In this document: in pieces, positions 63,561-64,000 of the stretch
Position numbering within the stretch: position 1 is the stretch's first letter
How the letters are laid out: each line of letters starts with the position of its first letter
Origin: Lamellibrachia satsuma
Taxonomy: Eukaryota; Annelida; Polychaeta; Sabellida; Siboglinidae
NCBI GenBank assembly: GCA_033239005.1
Contig: BSQZ01000001.1
Coordinates: 10,601,500-10,665,499, forward strand
Length of the DNA stretch: 64,000 bases
Reading direction: 5' to 3'
The notes under the pieces: model-generated
Seen by the model: the letters and a program-made list of their open reading frames with translations, nothing else
What the model was told of the DNA's origin: nothing
Databases searched by the model: none
Made by a program: the position numbers and the translations under genes

Positions 63561-64000
63561 GACACAAAAGAACCATTTTTTAGTTAATAACCAATACAGA
63601 CAAGCTCAATTCCATGTATTTATTATTGTTTCCATGCACACGATCATAGCACAGAGCGTCCAGGCGATCCTCGGGTTATTCTGATCGTCGGTGACGTCGC
63701 ACGCAAACGCCACTTGTGGATTCACTCATGAACCGGTGACAGCCCCAGGTCACCGTGCCTGAGTGAACATGATATGGCGCGTGCTACGGTCGTTGGTCCC
63801 GCGCCTCGTTAGCATACTGACTCTCAATGGATCGCCCAGGTGACGTGTCTAGGATCTCGCTAGTGGGGGGGAGTTTTGTCACCCGTTATTTTATCACATG
63901 TAGTGACGCAACAGGCTAAATACGAAACAAATTAAGGAAGTAGAAATTATTGAACATTTCAAACACTTCTTTAAACATATCCTAAAGGTTTTGTTTACCT
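63561..64000. other. no gene seen
   Basis: Mixed-composition DNA without motif; a G run lies at 63865-63872. Confidence 0.5.

Overview
The window is nuclear DNA of an animal, most likely a marine invertebrate. It has spliced genes, TATA boxes and AATAAA signals, and remnants of LINE, DIRS-like and Penelope-like retroelements. It also has a tRNA-related SINE, long micro- and minisatellites, and two full-size Polinton/Maverick (adintovirus-like) DNA elements of clearly different lineages. I cannot name the species.

The central structure is a three-level nest. The outer level is Polinton B (3463-42560): an AT-rich element with inverted repeats starting AGTAGTATAG, flanked by a 6-bp duplication (GATGGG) inside a minisatellite. 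A TTAA-flanked cut-and-paste transposon (3794-29798) interrupts its left inverted repeat. Polinton A (10162-28417, 18256 bp) sits inside that transposon, with exact 167-bp inverted repeats starting AGTAGTTATAG and a 6-bp duplication (CACAAG). Without the inner layers B is about 13.1 kb. The order of arrival is B, then the TTAA transposon, then A.

Polinton A is GC-richer and nearly intact. A left unit encodes a minus-strand two-repeat protein, a NADAR (YbiA-like) protein, an RPA-like ssDNA-binding protein, and two further products that can be made by alternative splicing from the same 25-codon leader exon. The right unit, all on the plus strand, runs: zinc-finger/OTU-like/protein-primed DNA polymerase B, packaging ATPase, pX-like basic protein, PX-type conserved protein, two tiny membrane proteins, integrase with chromodomain, a membrane protein, penton-like protein, pVI-like protein, major capsid protein and adenain-like protease. 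The polymerase and capsid genes each carry one frameshift. Both units end in related tandem hairpin-forming repeats before AATAAA.

Polinton B encodes, all on the minus strand: polymerase B (two frameshifts, two stops), ATPase, a small Cys protein, a zinc-ribbon protein, a PX-type protein (frameshifted), penton, pVI-like, major capsid protein, a pX-like/protease fusion (two stops), a fiber-like protein and an HDAYG protein. I find no integrase. Nearly every B gene has the same motif, about CTAATTCTATAGTATA, ending at its ATG; this is absent from A.

Outside the nest, 1-3170 is non-coding DNA with LINE debris. From 42567 to 64000 there is minisatellite, LINE, DIRS-like and Penelope-like debris, very long simple repeats, and three copies of an unrecognised host gene family (21-bp repeat stalk, hydrophobic stretch, PPPY tail).
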